In this document: in pieces, positions 34,970 through 47,800 of the stretch | How positions within the stretch are numbered: the first letter of the stretch is position 1 | Layout: each line of letters begins with the position of its first letter | From: Xestospongia muta | Taxonomy: Eukaryota; Porifera; Demospongiae; Haplosclerida; Petrosiidae | DNA: 64,000 bases | Direction: 5' to 3' | Assembly: GCA_963693285.1 (NCBI GenBank) | Contig: OY848917.1 | Coordinates: 11,284,192 to 11,348,191 of the forward strand | Position numbers and translations under genes: made by a program | The notes under the pieces: generated by a model | Told to the model about the DNA's origin: nothing | Database searches by the model: none | Seen by the model: the letters and a program-made list of their open reading frames with translations, nothing else

Positions 34970-35520
34970 ATTCTCTGTAACCTCAAAAAGCACTATTACA
35001 CCTTTACCTTTTGTCATGTCCTGATTCTCATGAAATATATTATTTACTAGTTCCTTATCTAATGGGAGATAATATATGGTCGTCCTTTGTAGATTGTTTC
35101 AACAATGATGATGTCTGTACTTTCCATTTTTACTGCCTATGTGACAAGTGTATAGTAACTACATTCTCCCACTAGGCTAGACTTTCTTTACTCATTTTGC
35201 TGTATATAATTTCTCACAATATATCTTCCCTTATCACTTATCTCATTTGATTTTCTTTTAAATTTTTCTTTTAATCACTGGTAGTCTGTGTATATCACAG
35301 ATTAACCATCAGTACTATCTTTTCTCTAAATCATTCACACTCTGCAACTGGTTTACTTTATGTACTGTAAAATTCATTAATAATAATAATAATAATAATA
35401 AAGTAGTCTCACAACTTCTTTAACAACAGGTACCACGTACACTCCATTTAGAGAAATCAATCTGTATTATCAAACATCACTGATTTCTCACATGACTAAT
35501 TTGTAAATGAATAACTCCTC
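34970..35520. other. Intergenic, with an (AAT)n run
   Basis: No gene recognised. An (AAT)n microsatellite of about 8 units lies at 35379-35402. Confidence 0.6.
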
Positions 35521-35525
35521 ATGTA

Positions 35526-36442
35526 ATGTTACAATCCTCTCAGTTAAAAGTAAAAATATTAGATATGTTACTTCTCCAAAGCAATGGTAGACGTTGGACT
35601 GCAATAGCCTGCCTCATAATCATTGTTGTAAATGTAACACTAATTTCTTGTAGTGTTCTTGTCCCCAACTACTTCACCTGTCCTGGTGTTAGTCTCAATG
35701 AAATAGGTAGCAAACTACAGGTCCATCTTGTAGTCATGTTTGATGAGCCAGACAATTCTAATATCAGCAATCTCTACACAAGACTAAATCTGACAGATGG
35801 AGATTTGATTCCAGGAGAACTGTTAATCCCTTACACTCCATCAGCTGTCATTGCAACTCTTAAAGCTGAAATCATCAATAATGATAGCCATATTCTACAT
35901 TACCATCACTTTTGTCTCCACTATATTTTCATGAAACGAGAATTCAAAACATTGCACAAGGACCCTATAGAATTTATGCTCACAGTGGTGTTTGTCAAAT
36001 TGTCAATGCGATCAGAAACAAACAGCAGTGCAAAGCTCAATCTGATCTAATAGTTTACTTTAGTCCTTTGATTTCCATCCAGTATTACTTTAGTTCATAT
36101 ATTTGTCCCTCCAATACAAGCCAATTAGCTAGAATATTTTGGGTGCTAAAGTATGAAGAAACCAGCTGTGAAGGAAGTAAAGACACAAACTTGATTATCA
36201 AAGTAACAAGACCAAGTCTATTCTGTGTAAACTACAACTTTATTTTAAAGATGTGGTGTGCAAAAGTTTGGCATTTTACAACTTGCAAACATTTAGTCGA
36301 ATTGAGGCCACAAACAAACAATGATAGTCAGTTCATTCTATATGATTCTAATGATTTCATTGCATCATTTAGACCATTCCAAGAGAATGCCATCACAATG
36401 TTTTTGTTTTCATTGGACACTTTTTTTTTTATCAGATCATGA
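35526..36442 (+). pseudogene. Class C GPCR-like ligand-binding domain, broken copy A
   Basis: The first frame (35526 to about 35910) has a hydrophobic N-terminal segment (WTAIACLIIIVVNVTLIS), then NYFTCPGVSLNEIGSKLQV, VVMFDEPDNSNIS and GDLIPGELLIPYTPSAVIAT. Similarity then shifts to another frame (35912-36442: PLYFHETRIQNIAQGPYRIY, then a degraded FILKMWCAKVWHFTTCK where such proteins have a GWKxxGIIT motif). This looks like the extracellular Venus-flytrap domain of GABA-B-like receptors, a family expanded in sponges. The frameshift and the absence of a 7TM part indicate a pseudogene. A hidden intron at the frame switch cannot be excluded. Confidence 0.55.
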
Positions 36443-36613
36443 TTGAAGCTTATAATAAACGTTTAACAACACAAAGGTAGTTATTGTTGCATCATTAGTT
36501 ATTTATTATTATATAAACACATTTATATATTTTTACTCAGTTGTTGTCTTTTTCGATAATGATAACATATATACCATATGAGCCAATCATTAGCATAGTA
36601 GTTCTGATGTTAA

Positions 36614-38160
36614 CTATATAGGAGGCGCAATGAAATATATTGTGCAGACAATATAAAATTGTCTTAACCTCGGATGTACATCTTGGGGATATGGTAGAGG
36701 GATGTTAGTTGTCTCATTCTTAAATGTTAGTGTGCTATTGACAGAAATTGTTCCATTGGTGTGATAAAAGATGACTTCAGTATGATTAGGATTCCGAAAA
36801 ATGTAGCCTTTACTTTCTAATAAGCAAGGAAATGAAGCATTATGAACTGTTGATGGTACGAAATTAAATATGGGTAAGGTATTTTGTAACTCTGACATAT
36901 TCCAGGTTAATATCCATTTGACCAGTATATCCTCTGAATGACTTATTAATATGTAAGTGTTTTGCAATCAAGTAATAGTCCTCACTTTCCAACATAAAAT
37001 CAGAGACATTATGGCCAGAATGGGATGCCTTTTCTTGTAAACTACTGTCTGCAGCAAGTGCATGAAGAAGAGTGATGGCATCAGCTAGATATCCATCCAC
37101 ATAGCCTTGTTACTCCTTTCAAGCTTTTAGTCAAGTTCTTTGTTTTATAATCTTCAATTGGAACCACGACAATACTCCCATTTAGTTCATGTTGCACTTT
37201 TTCTACCTCTTCACTTGTAATTTAGAAAAAAAACTTAGCTGCAGGTGCAAAGTTGGTACAATAATATGACAAAACCCGAACAATATTTCTGTTAAAGAAA
37301 GTAACAACCTACGCTTGGTATTAATGTCTCTTACCTCACAAATGATTTTCTTCTGTTATGAAACTCAAGCAACATTAACATTTGAAAATACAATTTTAAG
37401 TCCCTAACAAAGATGATGATGTTAATTTCATGTTCTTGAAGAGGCTGAAATGATGTGATGAAGTCCTTAGGATTGTACAATTTGAGCTGTACAGTACCAT
37501 CTCCATGCTACAATTCTAGATAGGTTTTACAAGTGGTAATGATGCCAAACTTTTTCCATCCTATCTTTGTAATAAAGTAGTAAGTTGCAAGGAACAAATC
37601 ATGCCATGATGGCAAAATAGATAAAGCTACATCATCATATCCTGTGCAACTCTTTTCCTCATGTTTTTCTCCAAGAAAAATGTTCACCAAAGGGCTTGTT
37701 TTGGCTGGACAGAGATTGACAGTCCAGTGACAATACACAGAAATTAGAGGGCAGTAATGAGATGAGATTAGAATGAGCAACATGCTGATCAATAGTCAAT
37801 ATGCTATTGACAAATTGGCAAACTCTATTGTGTAAGTACGTGTAAACAGCACCCTATCTATGTCTTCAAATATTTGTATAGTGAAGATAAGGTGATAGTA
37901 GTGTATAGAATATGGCGATCATTATTGATGATTTCAGCTTGATGTGCTGCAATGACAGCTAATGGAGAGTAGGGGATTAACAGCTCTCCTGGAATCAAAT
38001 CTCCATCTATCAGATTTAGTTTTGTTTGGAGATTGCTAATATTAGATTTGACTGGCTCATCAAACATGACTCCAAGGTGGACCTGTGGTTTGGTACCTAT
38101 TTCATTGAGACTAACACCAGGACAAATGAAGTAGTAGGGAGGAGATCATGGCAGTGAAAG
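36614..38160 (-). pseudogene. Class C GPCR-like ligand-binding domain, broken copy B
   Basis: It is inverted relative to copy A and roughly 85 percent identical over its 5' part (38150-37860: MFDEPVKSNISNLQTKLNL, DGDLIPGELLIPYSP). It continues as YYFITKIGWKKFGIITTCK (about 37520-37590) and, in other frames, DGYLADAITLLHALAADS, INKSFRGYTGQMDINLEYV and NETTNIPLPYPQDV down to 36614. That is the length of a whole Venus-flytrap domain, with at least three frame changes or stops and no transmembrane region. It extends further 3' than copy A. Confidence 0.6.
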
Positions 38161-38640
38161 TAGCAAATACTATATGTATAGAAGACAGACTATGGCAATC
38201 CATCTGTTATTGTAATGTAGATAAACATTTCTATGTCAATTATTGGTGTAACTTTGACAATTTAATTGTGTCTGAGGAGTTATATTTTTAGTCACGTGAG
38301 AAAAAGAATGTGCACTTATTACTCTTTATGGGATATAGTACCTTTGCAAAGGAAATTGTAAAAGTAAATAAGAAATAGTGGAAATAGACACCTATTATCA
38401 ATCTCATTGTGCTGTCATCAAGATAGATGTTATCATGCTTATTGTGAGGCTACAGATAAAAACTATCACTTATATTATGCTAATGGATGTTTGACTATGT
38501 TAGTACAATTAAGTGTACGATGATGAAAAATTTAGATAGGAAATGCAAACCTAATCCAGGACAGATAAAGCAGATGTGTAGCAATAATTTTAATTAACCG
38601 TAATATTCTAATTGAACAGCCCAGGACAAGCCACGCCTAC
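38161..38640. other. Spacer between receptor relics and WAPL
   Basis: No coding features. It presumably includes the WAPL promoter. No TATA box at a suitable distance is obvious. Confidence 0.4.
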
Positions 38641-38662
38641 TTTTATATTCGGAGGAATTGAG

Positions 38663-38823
38663 GTAAGTGACTATTATATTTCAATCTGGCGACGTGCTTT
38701 TATAAAACGACCTATTTTGATGATTTGGGGGTAATATTAAGACTGCCCAATTAAACAATGCCTGACATTTCCAATATAGTACTGTAGTATAACAAATCAG
38801 TGATATCACCTCCATTGTTACAG
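38663..38823 (+). other. Intron in the WAPL 5' UTR
   Basis: A strong donor (TTGAG/gtaagtgac, exon end 38662) and acceptor (ccattgttacag, exon start 38824) stand just before the first ATG, suggesting a non-coding first exon ending at 38662. The transcription start is unknown. Confidence 0.6.
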
Positions 38824-38838
38824 GCCGGATATAAATAA

Positions 38839-41800
38839 ATGATGTCAGATGATGTTACTGGATTCACACAAGCTAGGTTACGACCGAGAAAACATCTCAG
38901 TGAACATGTTGAGAAGAAACCTGAAGTAATAAAAACCCCACCAAAGAAAAAAAAAACAAATCCCAAGAAACCTGTCTCTCCCAGTCCATCTCTTGAAAAA
39001 GGAAAGAAAGCCACACCCACTGCCCACTCTTATTTTGCTAAACGAGGAACTGTCCAATATGCCTTCCATATCTCACCCACACCTCGTTTTTACAGTCCTC
39101 ATGGAAGTCATAGTAACGAGGAGACACTAGGAAGTGACAGGAAAACAAAACAGAAAAGGAAAGGAAAGAAAGGAAAAGGCACATCAACTGTGTTTGAATT
39201 TTGTTCTGATGAAGAAGATGAAGAGGAAGTACACATACCACCAAAACAAATCAAATTGGCAAAGACTCAACATCAGATACCAATAACAAAGAGTACATCT
39301 AAGGAAGATCTTGGTATTGGTGGAAAGTCATTAACATGCAAAGGAAGCTTACAAAAATCTAAGAAGGTTTTAGTTAAAGTGACTCCTATTAAGAAAAAGA
39401 CATCCTCACAGTCTAAAAAGGTCCCAATCACTCCACCTAAATCTGCTCCTCGTAAAAGAGGACGACCTCCTAAAGAACCACCTACAACTAAACCAATGCC
39501 AAAGATAGTATCACCTAAAACAAATCCTGGTAAAGTCACATCTGTCAAGAAGTCTGCATCAAATAAAGATCTAGCTCCACAGGAAGCTCAGAAAAAAGGA
39601 GTCAAGAGGAAGACTAAAGAAGTAAGATGAATCACAATTTATGTACAAATTTTATTTTCATTATTACATGTACATAATGTAAATTTAGTTTACTTCTTTC
39701 TGTTTATTTTAGGATGCACAGATAGATAGACCGCCAACAAAGAAAGGAAAAATAACTCTAACTGAAAAGGTTTCAGGTAGTTCATTTATATATATTAGTC
39801 ATTTCTTGTTATAAATAGCATTATAGAGGCCATATATTCCTATATTAATCCTTATAAGATAATTGACTTTATTGATTTTATTAAGGGAATTACAATAAAC
39901 ATTTTTATTATTAACTTATAGAATGCTACATGTAGTGCTACAAAAGAGTAGTGTTGTACTTTTTCACTCTTTCTTATTTACAGTAGCTGGCCATGCTGTT
40001 AGAAGATCTTTGAGGACTCGATCATCTTATAATCAACAAAGCAACAAAGAAGGTAGTGAGGAACAAGAAATATCTGAAACTGAGGCTAAAGAATCAAAGA
40101 TGTCTGTAGATATAGAGCTAACAAAAGGATCGCCACAACCTATGGATACTAAGTTACCTAAGGAATCAGAAGTGCCTGTAGAAACAGAACAGACAAAAGA
40201 GTTAGGTCATTGTAGAGACACAGATACAGAGCCTTTAGGAGATGATGAGCCGTTAGGAGTTGATAACTTACTTCCTGAAAATAATGTCCATGATGAAAAT
40301 GAGAATAAAAGAGATACTATTGAAGACAGTATTGAAGATAATAAACAAGTGATTGAAGTTAACAACGAACCACTTCATTATCCTGATGCTGAATCTTCCA
40401 AAGTACAGGATCTTTGTGAACACCACTCTTCTCATGATACAAATCGTAATGACAACATGTCGCTAAATGAGTCATTTACCACGCCCCTAGAACAAGATCA
40501 CACCCCTTCAACGATAAAGACTCCTCTTAATAATGCTAATGATGACCTATCTACTAATATGGAAAAGGGTAATGATGTTGCTATGGAAACAGAGTTGGAA
40601 ACAAATACTGAGATATCAGGACGTCCGTCTGTGGAGAGTGTTGTTGATCTATCTTTGACTGAAACAGAGACAGAGTTTAAAAGGCAGAGCTTTGACAGGC
40701 ATTTAAAAGTACAGTTCCTTTAAGAAATAAGAATTCACAGTCTGCGTTAGTTGATGGCATTTTGAGTGTGTGTTATCAAATTGATGACAAATGCTGCTTT
40801 ATTAAAGTTATAGTTAAGTTCTGATCATAATTAGATGACAAACACTCAAGCTTTATTGTATAAGTTGTTATGTTACTGTTAAAAGTTCATTACTTTATGT
40901 TTACAATATGTATGTGTTTCTTTTAGCCTTCCAAACCTCAAATTATTTCATCTTTCTGTCGATCTTCAACATGGCCAAAGACAATGTCATCTTTAACTTT
41001 CTCTCAAACAGCTACTGCTAAACTTGCTCCGGTATTGAATTGTCTAAATGTATTGCCAATTATATTAGTAATAATGTTATGACTTGTAATTGGGACATTT
41101 GAATGGACATTTTTAAGATATAATTATTCTTTACACTATTTCTATGTTAATAAACTATGGAGTATTAGCTACTTCATATTGTATTGATACATGAATTACA
41201 TAGGTCATAATTGAGTCCTATTAGTGAAATTACTGTTAATTGTGTATATTACTATAATTTTGGTAATTTTAGTGGCTACAAAAATTAATTGTTAAAATTT
41301 ATAAGCGCTAAAAGTTTAATTTCCAGCGTTAAATTACTAAATATAGTAAATATAGTGCATACAGGCTTAAGGTATGATCTGTTTGAAAATTGTCATATAT
41401 GATCAGTTTGTATATCATCATTATTTTGTACCTCTATTCTTCAATTGTCTTTTGTAGTCAATGACTATTGTCAAAAATGTCAGACAAGCACATGAATGTC
41501 TGGAACGTGGTGAAAATTTACAGTTCAAAGATGAAGTGGAGTATTTACTGGACAACATGAGACCTGATCAGCCACTTTCTGTTCGATGTCTCAGGTAAAC
41601 CCAGCAACACATATACATGTACATCATACAGATTATTGAATTATTAAGATTATATATGATCACCTTTGTGTCAATGAGTCAGACTTATTATAAGCTTTGT
41701 GTATGCATTACCTAATTGATAAAGTACCACTTGACAAGATGTACAAATCTGTGGTGAATCGAAGCACCTGTGGGAGTTTGCCATACATTACTCTTACATG

Positions 41801-44800
41801 TAATATATCAATTCTACATTCTATCTCTATATTCCTGCATTTTAGCTAAATATATTCACATTTTGTTGATCATGTCCATTACAATAGTATGTAGTCTAAT
41901 TTTGTACTTAGTAAGGTAAGCTATCTCAATATGTTCAGTACATTACATTACATTTATCTCTGTATTGTACAAGGACTTTACATCACACTGTACTTCTCTT
42001 TTATTTTTTAGTACTCTTAATTTAGCTCAAGAATGTCTTGAAACAGACTTTATTCGTCAAATTCGTGGTCATGGTCTCACCAATAACATATTACTGCTAT
42101 TAAAAGATGCTTTAGATCATCCAGTAAGATTATACTGAAACAATACATGTAACTGATATTAGTGTAATACTTCATGTTGTGTGATAGTAGTGTTGGACTA
42201 ATTGGGTATTGCATACAATGCATGGATACATGTGTATGTATTTTCTTTCACGAGACTATTATTAGTTAGAGTTAATAAACATAACTATAGTATGTTGCAG
42301 TGTAGTTCTAAGTTGGTGGGGTCTAATATCTTGCTAATTCAATTTTTGTGAAAAATCACAACAACCAGTTCATGATCGTGTAATTTAAATTGTATGATTG
42401 CTATAGTTGTTGTGACATATCAGTTTGTATTTTAACTGCTATACAATGTCATACATATTGATATTATAATATGTGACTTATATTTTGAGTGTAGATAGGA
42501 TATAAACCAATGTATGGTTGATAATACACACAGATCCACACATGTACACACACATATACATGCAGACATACATGAGGAAATATTTATTTTTTACTGTCAT
42601 TTACCTTATATTATGTAGGCACTTCAAGTTGCTATGGCTACACTGTTTTTTGTCATGACACGAGATAAGATGGACAGTTCTGAACTGGATCGTAAATGTG
42701 TTGGTGGGTGTGATCAGTAATAAATTAAGTTGACCTATTCATTAAATTTATTAGAGTTATTACTGGGACTAATGTCAGTAGATGATAAAGGAAATGAGAA
42801 AGATACCATGGAAGGGAAATCAGCTAGGGAATTGGAAAGAATATCAACAAAGTCCAGGTATTACCACAACATGAACAATTACTATTAATATGCACATAAA
42901 TATATAGCATATGTTACAAGTTAGTCAGTTCTTCAAATGTACCTAAATCATAGTACCATATTTCCTCGTAGAAATGCCTATCCCAAATAAACACCTTACC
43001 CCGTTTAAACACCTAGCAGCATGGCTGAAATAGAGTAATAAACGCCCAGTCTCGAATAAACGTCTGGGTGTGGTCAATATGCCACGTGGTTTCTCATGTT
43101 ATAATTATGGTGGCATCTAAAGAAAGTCACCGAAGCTTTGACATCAGCTTTAAACTTTGTGCTGTACAAGTTGCTGAAGAAACTTCAAAATATAATGCTT
43201 CACGCTTTATTTTTCCTCCATGCTTTAAAAAGTGCCATGTAACTTTTGAGATGGAATGCGGCACGTGTCCTACGATTTTGCTGTCTCTCGTTAATGATAC
43301 AGCGTATCTATCATACAGGTTGCCTTCTTTTATCTCAGCTGGTAGCATCTCTCCAATAAATGGAGTCCATATAGTCTTGTAGATATGATGGCCAGTAACA
43401 ACGCTATTTTTCTTGAGTGTCTCCATATCGGTAGGTGGGGCCAACACATGCTTACTTTATAAATTACTGATAAACGCCCATCACCGAATAAACGCCTACC
43501 TCAATTAAACACCTACTTTTATAGTCAAGATAAGAAATAAACGCCTAGGCGTTTACATGAGGAAATACGGTATGTTCACTACTTCATTGCCATTGTAGTA
43601 TACAGGGCTTGAAGTAGTAATAAATTAGTGTGCTTTGCATTCCACGTACATGTGTCTGGTTTATGGCTTTTAAAAATTTTATATGACTACTATCTTAGTC
43701 TGCTGTTGTACTATAAAAAGACATGATAATCTATCTTCATCTATAATTCCTACTCTTTGTATTATTGGGTGATTTTTCTATAGAACTATTTTAGGGAGAT
43801 GTCCTTCATTACTACTGAGAGATAAGGATCAAGACAAGGCTAGGGGTGCAGGAGATGATGAGTCTGAGGAGACAATGATTGTAGAAAATGCACTCCCAAC
43901 ATTACCACCTACTGATCTCAATGTACATATATATATTTGAAGAATGTAATACTATCGACATTCAGTAATGTATATTGTTACTGGAATAGTTTGGCATTAT
44001 TGGGGAGGGGACTGAGGGGAATTTGTCTATTATGCCTGCACAAAAAGCTTGCTTGTCACACAACAGTTACTTCACTAGTACATATATATATTATAGGATA
44101 TTTGACTACCTAATACAGCTGGATAGTAGATTTAAAATGATGTTGAAGCTTTTAGATTACAGTTATAGCTAGGCATTGACACACTTGTCCATAATCTTCA
44201 AATCTAAAATTAAGCTAGCTCTCATTCTGATAAGCTCTTCAATTCTACTTCTTGATTTTCTTTGTCTCTCTCTCTTTCTCCTATTATTCTGAGGTCTGGT
44301 TGTGCTATTAACTGCTCTGCAATGTTTTTTTAGCTCAAAATGCTCTGCAAACACAACAATTGTGAATATGTTTGTATTCTTAGTAATAGTGCATGTACCT
44401 TAATATATCCATGTTCATTTATACTGTATATTGAACATAGTTGTTAGTTTGAACACATAATGATTATGGTAATACTCATATTGTTAGATTATTATCTGTT
44501 TTCACATGTAGCTAGCAGAACTAGTCAGTGAATGTTTTCTTAGTTTGACAGCAGCTCAAACTAGTTGTCATTGGTTGAGAGAGGAGATGAGAATATTAGG
44601 AGTTATTGATCACATTGCTAACAGAGGTATATATACCTATACATATTGGTACTTTTAATTACAATTATTAAGTAATAATTTATTCCTCTCATACTGTCTC
44701 TCACTCTGTTTCTATGTTTTTCTCCTTTGTCTCTCTTTTATGTCTTTGTTTTTACTTCTGTCTGTCTGTCTGTCTGTATCTCTCTCTTGTAGTAATCTCG

Positions 44801-47800
44801 TTAACAGACAATAGTATCAAACATCTCTCTATTGCTAAACAAGAACAATTAGATGATGAAAGTGACAACAATAATGAACTAGAGGGCTATTTAATGAAAC
44901 TCATCAGACAGTTAAAATTATTAGAAAACGTATGTAAATACATTGTACTATACTGTATTACCAATATAACAATGTTAATCTGCTTACATGGACTTTTAAA
45001 GAATGTACATTCTTATTATCATTACAGTCAGCATCGTGTTAACAGCACAACTAGCACATTTATTACATACTTATTAGTTAAATGTGCATTTTGTTAAATT
45101 CTTAACTTTGTAACGTAACCTCTTTTGGACAGATAATACAACAGTTACTTACTTCAGTCTTTGATGACTATGTCATACATTGTATATAATTGATGATTCA
45201 TCTTAGCTTACATTGTTCTGTAGGTGTCATTTCTTAATAAAGGTAATCAAGGCTATTTGACTATATTTGATGGATCGATACTTATCTCAAAACTATGCTG
45301 GTAAGATCACTTTATATCTAAGATCACTTTATGTTTTAATACAATTTCAAAATTTTAGTATTGTCAATTTTGACACCAAAGTTAGTATTATAGTTTCTTC
45401 AATGAGATTTTTGTTTCTCATTCATTTTGTCCTATATATTGCATATACATGTACATGCAGAGTATTTCCTTGATAGAGGCCTTCTCTAAATAGAGATCTG
45501 GTCTTGAATTGAGACCTGGGTGATCTGAGCCAAAGCAATAAATGGAGGCCTACTGACCATGCCCTTCACACATCTAACTATGTGTACTCATCTTGCTCCA
45601 ATTCTTTATGCTTCAAAATGTCCAAACACAAGTTTTTCTTTACTTCCTTCAATCTTATAGCTGTTGGGCATCTAGTCTCAGCAAGCTGCTTTTAAAGAGT
45701 TTAGTGTGTTCATTATTAGATTAATGATTGTTACTAGAATAAAGTCCCACAAAAATCTTAGAAAAGAAATAGAGACCTTGGCCTCTATTTCTGGAATTAC
45801 TGTATATGGATTGTCATGTATTTGATAATGGTAATACTTTTTTTAGTTTGCTAGTGTCACTTCAGACTGCTCTTGAAAACAAGGAAGAAAGTCAATTAAA
45901 GTAAAATCTATTAATACACACACAGATATATATATATACCATACATCCCATATACATATATGATATGTACATGTACAGTTACACACAATGTACATGCACT
46001 GATTAGATACCAACTATGTACACACACAGGTGTATCTTATCAGATTTTAGGATATTGTGGTTGATTATACTGGTGTACTGTGGTTTGTTTATACATGCAT
46101 GTTATGATCACACCTGTAAAAATGCCAAGTCAGTTCTCAAATAACATTGTTTTTAGACTATGCAAAACATGTGTATGCTTGTGTAATTGTGTTTATTACA
46201 TATCAATGTTATCCAGACTCTCTGTCTCTTTTTCTCTCTCAAAAGTTTACTATGTTTTGGTCCAGACAGCATGCATACTATAGACTGTACATTTTGCATG
46301 AATGTAAATCAACAACACTACATGTAATATGATGACATTGTACATATCTACTGATGTTTCTTTTCTTTTATTAGGTCTGTTTTATTGGAGTGTCTGTTGG
46401 GAGCATTACGTGTATTCCTAAATATTACTCATGATCATGAGTTAGGTTCATATCGTATCGGAGAACAACCTGACATAGTGGAAACCATTTTAGCATATAT
46501 CTTCAAGGTGCAGTCTTACATACTATATTACATCTACTTACTATATACAATATGTAAGATTTCAAACTTATGATTTAGTTTACTTCAATTTGAATATTTA
46601 AGTGTGATGTATGTAAACTTTGTAATGGCAGATACTATAATGTCTGTAAACACATGTAGCCATACATTAGTATTATAATATGCAGTGATTATACAAACTG
46701 TAAGATAGTATTTTTGGTTTGGATATAGATTGTATAGACTAGTTGCTGGGATTGGAAACAGTGTATGTGATCCCATAGAAGTGAATGAAGATTCAAGAAT
46801 GCATTTTGTATCCAAACAGTTCAATCAATTTTTATTACCCTATATTTTGAAGATGATTTTTTTAAAGCAGAGTTTCTTATCATAGTGCTTAAAGTGTTAA
46901 GCTTATATTTTTTGATCAACACGTTGTCTATGATTATATTTTTGCCTGGCATGTACAATGTGCCATGTGGCCCCGTAATTGTTTTGGACCACATATTATT
47001 ATGTATATATATGTGTGTGTATAGCAGGTTAAGTTTGTTTTCATCATTTTAATATATTGCTGTATGTGACTATCGAGAGCAATGAATGATGCATATACCA
47101 ACCAATGAATTTCATTAACCCTAACTGCAAGTGTTACGATGATTGTCTGTAGCATGAAGCTTCTCACTGGCTTGTTCTTCTATATTTCTAGCATTCTATA
47201 TTAGTCTTCCACTATCACTGCTGCTAATTATACAATTTTTGTAATTATAGTCTGTGTTTCACTGTGAAAACAGTATCTTTCAAAAAAAATAATGGGATGA
47301 TTTTTTTGATTATAGCCTTGTTCTTTATAATACAACATAACATATTGGAATAAGTTTATGTGTAGTTGTTTAACTGTTACTTTATACTGAAAATTTGTTG
47401 AAATACATTTTTGAGAATAACTTCTTAAAGCAATGTTAATACTGAATATTTAAAAAAATTTAGTATTAAAGAATAAAACTAGATGTGTTTAAGCCAATAT
47501 CTTTGAAGTAAGTCTTTTCATTTAATGGTAAAATCTAATGGAAAAGTCATTGATGTAGTCATGCTTTTGGTGATCTAGAACTTGTAGCAAGCCATACAGG
47601 CAACAAGCTTTTTTATATGCAATAATACCTTCAAACATGGTAATAGAGTTGGTTTAAGTAATCTTTAGCTATTTAGTGATTTTTGTGTGTGAAAATGAGC
47701 CCTTCTATTGAAACAACAATTTGACAACTGTTTAATAGAACTTTTCCAATCCAGCAATTTGTTGAAACATGAATCATTGTTATATCAATAAGCATACATT

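Noticed and set aside
39273..39548. Minus-strand open frames opposite the first WAPL exon
   Set aside because: Shadows of a long low-complexity Lys/Pro-rich exon.
43068..43382. Plus-strand 104-codon frame in a WAPL intron as an independent gene
   Set aside because: Only its start looks protein-like; the rest is the antisense of the HIRAN-like scrap inside a TA-flanked element.
44169..44354. Minus-strand basic frame (RRKRERQRKSRSRIEELIR) in a WAPL intron
   Set aside because: Short, with no splice partner and no TIRs; probably a transposon scrap or chance, not supportable as a gene.
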